64,000 nucleotides of DNA from Trinickia caryophylli (lineage in GTDB: Bacteria > Pseudomonadota > Gammaproteobacteria > Burkholderiales > Burkholderiaceae). Where the stretch lies: the NCBI RefSeq assembly GCF_034424545.1, contig NZ_CP139971.1, forward strand, positions 1,364,001 through 1,428,000, read 5' to 3'. Position numbers and translations under genes: made by a program. The notes beneath the pieces were generated by a model. That model was not told where the DNA came from, did not search any database, and worked only from the letters and a program-made list of their open reading frames with translations. This document shows positions 63,100-64,000 of the stretch, in pieces; the first letter of the stretch is position 1, and each line of letters begins with the position of its first letter.

Positions 63100-64000
63100 A
63101 TGCGAGTCATCCTTGCTCAGCCGCGCGGCTTCTGCGCGGGCGTCGTCCGTGCGATCGAGATCGTCGATCGTGCGCTGCAACGGCACGGCGCGCCCGTTTA
63201 TGTTCGCCACGAGATCGTGCATAACCGGCACGTTGTCGAAAATCTGCGCGGCAAGGGCGCACAGTTCGTCGAAGAACTGAACGAAGTGCCGCACGGTGCG
63301 GTGACGGTATTCAGCGCGCATGGGGTTGCGCAAAGTGTGGAGCGCGACGCGCGCGAGCGTGGGCTGGACGTGCTCGATGCCACCTGCCCGCTCGTGACGA
63401 AGGTCCATGTGCAGGGAAGACAGTATGTGGCCGCCGGGCGCACGCTGATCCTGATCGGCCACGCAGGCCACCCCGAGGTGGAAGGCACGATCGGCCAGAT
63501 TCCGGGCAAGGTGCTGCTCGTGCAGAGCGAGGCCGAAGTGGCGAACCTCGATTTATCCGACGACGCCCCGCTCGCCTACGTCACGCAAACCACGCTGTCG
63601 GTGGACGACACGCGCGGCATCATCGATGCGCTGATGCGCCGCTTCAGCGACATCGTCGGCCCGGACACGCGCGACATCTGCTATGCCACGCAAAACCGGC
63701 AGGCGGCGGTGCGCGAGTTGAGCACACATGTGGACGTACTGCTCGTCGTGGGCGCGACGAACAGTTCGAACTCCAACCGCCTGCGCGAGATCGGCACCGA
63801 AAGCGGCGTGCCGAGCTACCTCGTTGCGGACGGCTCCGAACTGAAGCCCGAATGGTTCGCGAACGCCCACACCGTCGGCATCACGGCGGGCGCATCCGCC
63901 CCCGAGGAAATGGTCGAACACGTGATCGACGCGCTGCGCGCGTTCGGCCCCGTGGATGTCACGACGATGGCGGGACGCGAAGAGAAAGTCGAATTCAAGC
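63100..64000 (+). CDS. ispH: 4-hydroxy-3-methylbut-2-enyl diphosphate reductase (cut by window edge)
   Basis: The first 300 residues of IspH/LytB; the last few residues lie beyond the window. The three iron-sulphur cysteines are present at C12, C96 and C194. The conserved His residues H41, H74 and H124 and Glu126 lie in the expected places, with [16 protein letters not shown] and TNSSNSNRL motifs. It catalyses the last step of the MEP pathway, giving IPP and DMAPP, precursors of quinones, carotenoids and hopanoids. It lies next to the hopanoid genes hpnA and hpnB. Confidence 0.97.
   Translation, partial: MRVILAQPRGFCAGVVRAIEIVDRALQRHGAPVYVRHEIVHNRHVVENLRGKGAQFVEELNEVPHGAVTVFSAHGVAQSVERDARERGLDVLDATCPLVTKVHVQGRQYVAAGRTLILIGHAGHPEVEGTIGQIPGKVLLVQSEAEVANLDLSDDAPLAYVTQTTLSVDDTRGIIDALMRRFSDIVGPDTRDICYATQNRQAAVRELSTHVDVLLVVGATNSSNSNRLREIGTESGVPSYLVADGSELKPEWFANAHTVGITAGASAPEEMVEHVIDALRAFGPVDVTTMAGREEKVEFK

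Overview
The window is GC-rich DNA from a Burkholderiaceae chromosome (Burkholderia, Paraburkholderia or Trinickia type). The evidence is the gene content: a cepacian bce-II-like exopolysaccharide cluster, twin phosphocholine-type phospholipases C, an Omp38-type porin, a short beta-proteobacterial H-NS, a lysine-rich HU and the hopanoid genes hpnA/hpnB. I saw no insertion sequence, prophage, CRISPR array, tRNA or rRNA, so it reads as ordinary chromosome with a few eroded or repetitive spots.

Layout. 1-7.1 kb: 5' end of a formate dehydrogenase-N alpha subunit, a YihY membrane protein, a porin, a lipoprotein phosphoesterase, a di-heme cytochrome c peroxidase and an HU protein. 7.4-12.4 kb: two paralogous TAT-exported phospholipases C and a small lipoprotein. 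12.8-25.4 kb: eight exopolysaccharide genes in the order galU(bceT)-bceS-bceR-bceQ-bceP-bceO-bceN(gmd)-bceM(rmd). They make UDP-glucose and GDP-rhamnose and supply a two-domain glycosyltransferase, a flippase, two acyltransferases and an exported propeller protein. 25.4-30.4 kb: a secreted M9 collagenase, then a nucleoside salvage operon (nupC, cdd, nucleoside hydrolase). 30.5-34.3 kb: H-NS, a small lipoprotein, a (GACACC)8 tract, a wrecked SDR pseudogene, a J-domain protein and a TetR regulator. 34.3-42.5 kb: OprD porin, POT peptide transporter, DUF72 protein, two divergent IclR regulators, and an ArgP/LysG-LysE pair. 42.5-47.3 kb: GT2 glycosyltransferase, glycogen-debranching-type enzyme, SMP-30 lactonase, VOC protein. 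47.4-53.3 kb: a five-gene MacAB/DevBCA-like efflux operon. 53.7-56.8 kb: secreted nuclease overlapped by a small acidic protein, Mpo1-like protein, EamA transporter, acylphosphatase. 57-64 kb: a LOV-like PAS/GGDEF/EAL protein, hpnA, an unknown gene, hpnB and the isoprenoid gene ispH.

How the genes fit together. The strongest multi-gene systems are the exopolysaccharide cluster, whose units are linked by ATGA stop/start overlaps; the efflux operon; the nucleoside operon; and the isoprenoid/hopanoid group. Several exported hydrolases (three PF04185-type phosphoesterases, collagenase, nuclease) give the region a strong secretome flavour. The points most worth a second look are the LOV-like receptor with a Cys but no flipping Gln, the fused glycosyltransferase with an internal ribosome-binding site, the uncharacterised BceP propeller, the nuclease and its overlapping partner, and several exact repeats and palindromes in regulatory positions.
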